The translations under genes were made by a program, and so were the position numbers. Source: Acidobacteriota bacterium (lineage in GTDB: Bacteria; Acidobacteriota; Terriglobia; Bryobacterales; Bryobacteraceae). Taken from it: DNA of 5,192 nucleotides. Below are positions 4,875 through 5,192 of this stretch, piece by piece. Location: contig QHXU01000412.1 of the NCBI GenBank assembly GCA_003223065.1, positions 1 through 5,192 of the forward strand, written 5' to 3'. Within the stretch, counting starts at the first letter, position 1. Each line of letters opens with the position of its first letter. The notes under the pieces are model-generated. The model ran no database searches and was not told the DNA's origin. It saw only the letters and a list, made by a program, of their open reading frames with translations.

Positions 4875-5192
4875 TTAATTGATCGTCAATGTGAACGTCG
4901 CCGTGTGAGTGAAATTAGCGTTACTCCCTGTCACCGTCACTGTGTAGGTTCCTCTCGACGCCTTCCGGTTGGGCGAAATCGTCAACCGGGAAGTTCCCGG
5001 GGCCGCCACTGGGCTCACGCTAAAGCTCGACGAGGTCCTGGAAGGCAGGCCAGAGATGCTCAAGGTCACCGAGGTGGCGCCGTTCGTAGTTCCGAGGGTC
5101 ACGTCCATGGATCCGCTCGATCCACGAGATATGCCCAGCGAACTAGGGACTGAGATCGTGAAGTCCGCCGCCGGCGGATTCACCTTCAACGA
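4875..5192 (-). CDS. C-terminal end of a secreted protein with Ig-like repeats (5' partial)
   Basis: The frame is open to the right edge of the window, so only the last 105 residues are seen. They form one Ig-like beta-sandwich repeat of the kind stacked at the ends of large extracellular or cell-surface proteins in acidobacteria and myxobacteria: a Pro-rich linker (NPPAADFTISVPSSLGISRG), then SVTLSISGLPS, a Ser-rich FSVSPVAAPGTSRLTIS segment, and GTYTVTVTGSNANFTHTATF followed by TLTIN at the very end. Ser and Thr are strongly enriched, typical of this repeat class. The N-terminal part, which would show a signal peptide and any catalytic (for example peptidase) domain, lies outside the window, so the parent's activity is unknown. 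A TTG at 5187-5189 is in frame but is not a credible start. Confidence 0.8.
   Translation of the reverse strand, partial: SLKVNPPAADFTISVPSSLGISRGSSGSMDVTLGTTNGATSVTLSISGLPSRTSSSFSVSPVAAPGTSRLTISPNRKASRGTYTVTVTGSNANFTHTATFTLTIN

Overview
The window looks like an accessory stretch of a moderately GC-rich soil-type bacterium. An acidobacterium (Solibacter/Bryobacter-like) is my best guess. That rests on general resemblance of the gene mix (an Ig-like Ser/Thr-rich secreted protein tail, an AraC regulator beside a VOC protein, a small RRM protein, a tiny Cys/His protein) and not on any marker gene. Intact small genes alternate with clearly damaged ones, so this reads as a patch of genome undergoing decay and turnover. 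I found no CRISPR array, tRNA or rRNA and no complete mobile element.

Left part (1-1108, + strand): a prophage-type pair. The end of a beta-class DNA methyltransferase is open at the left edge, carries an altered catalytic motif (DQPY for DPPY) and is broken by a frameshift near 194. Two bases after its stop begins a small helix-turn-helix protein of the kind found next to phage terminase genes. A short gap (1109-1184) then separates it from genes running the other way.

Middle part (1185-3098, - strand): a PhnB/glyoxalase-like VOC protein (intact) lies downstream of an AraC-family regulator whose second helix-turn-helix is knocked out of frame by what looks like an 8-base loss near 1891. Directly upstream is the C-terminal remnant of an IS91-family transposase (about 2573-2850). 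It abuts the N-terminal remnant of a polytopic membrane glycosyltransferase-like gene (about 2850-3098) that has its own nonsense codon and frameshift.

Right part (3099-5192): an intact 98-residue RNA-binding (RRM) protein on the - strand, followed downstream by two weak overlapping mini-ORFs; a roughly 500-base stretch without a recognisable gene (3855-4358) holding two inverted repeats; a 68-residue Cys/His small protein on the + strand behind a perfect TATAAT; a convergent 50-residue GTG-start candidate gene; and the C-terminal end of a large secreted Ig-like protein running in from the right edge.

Functionally, only the AraC-VOC pair and the methyltransferase-HTH pair look like units. 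The other genes appear to be independent. I see no convincing new multi-gene system. The points most worth checking are the IS91/membrane-gene junction, the exact lesions in the three broken genes, and the two tiny genes at 4359 and 4727.
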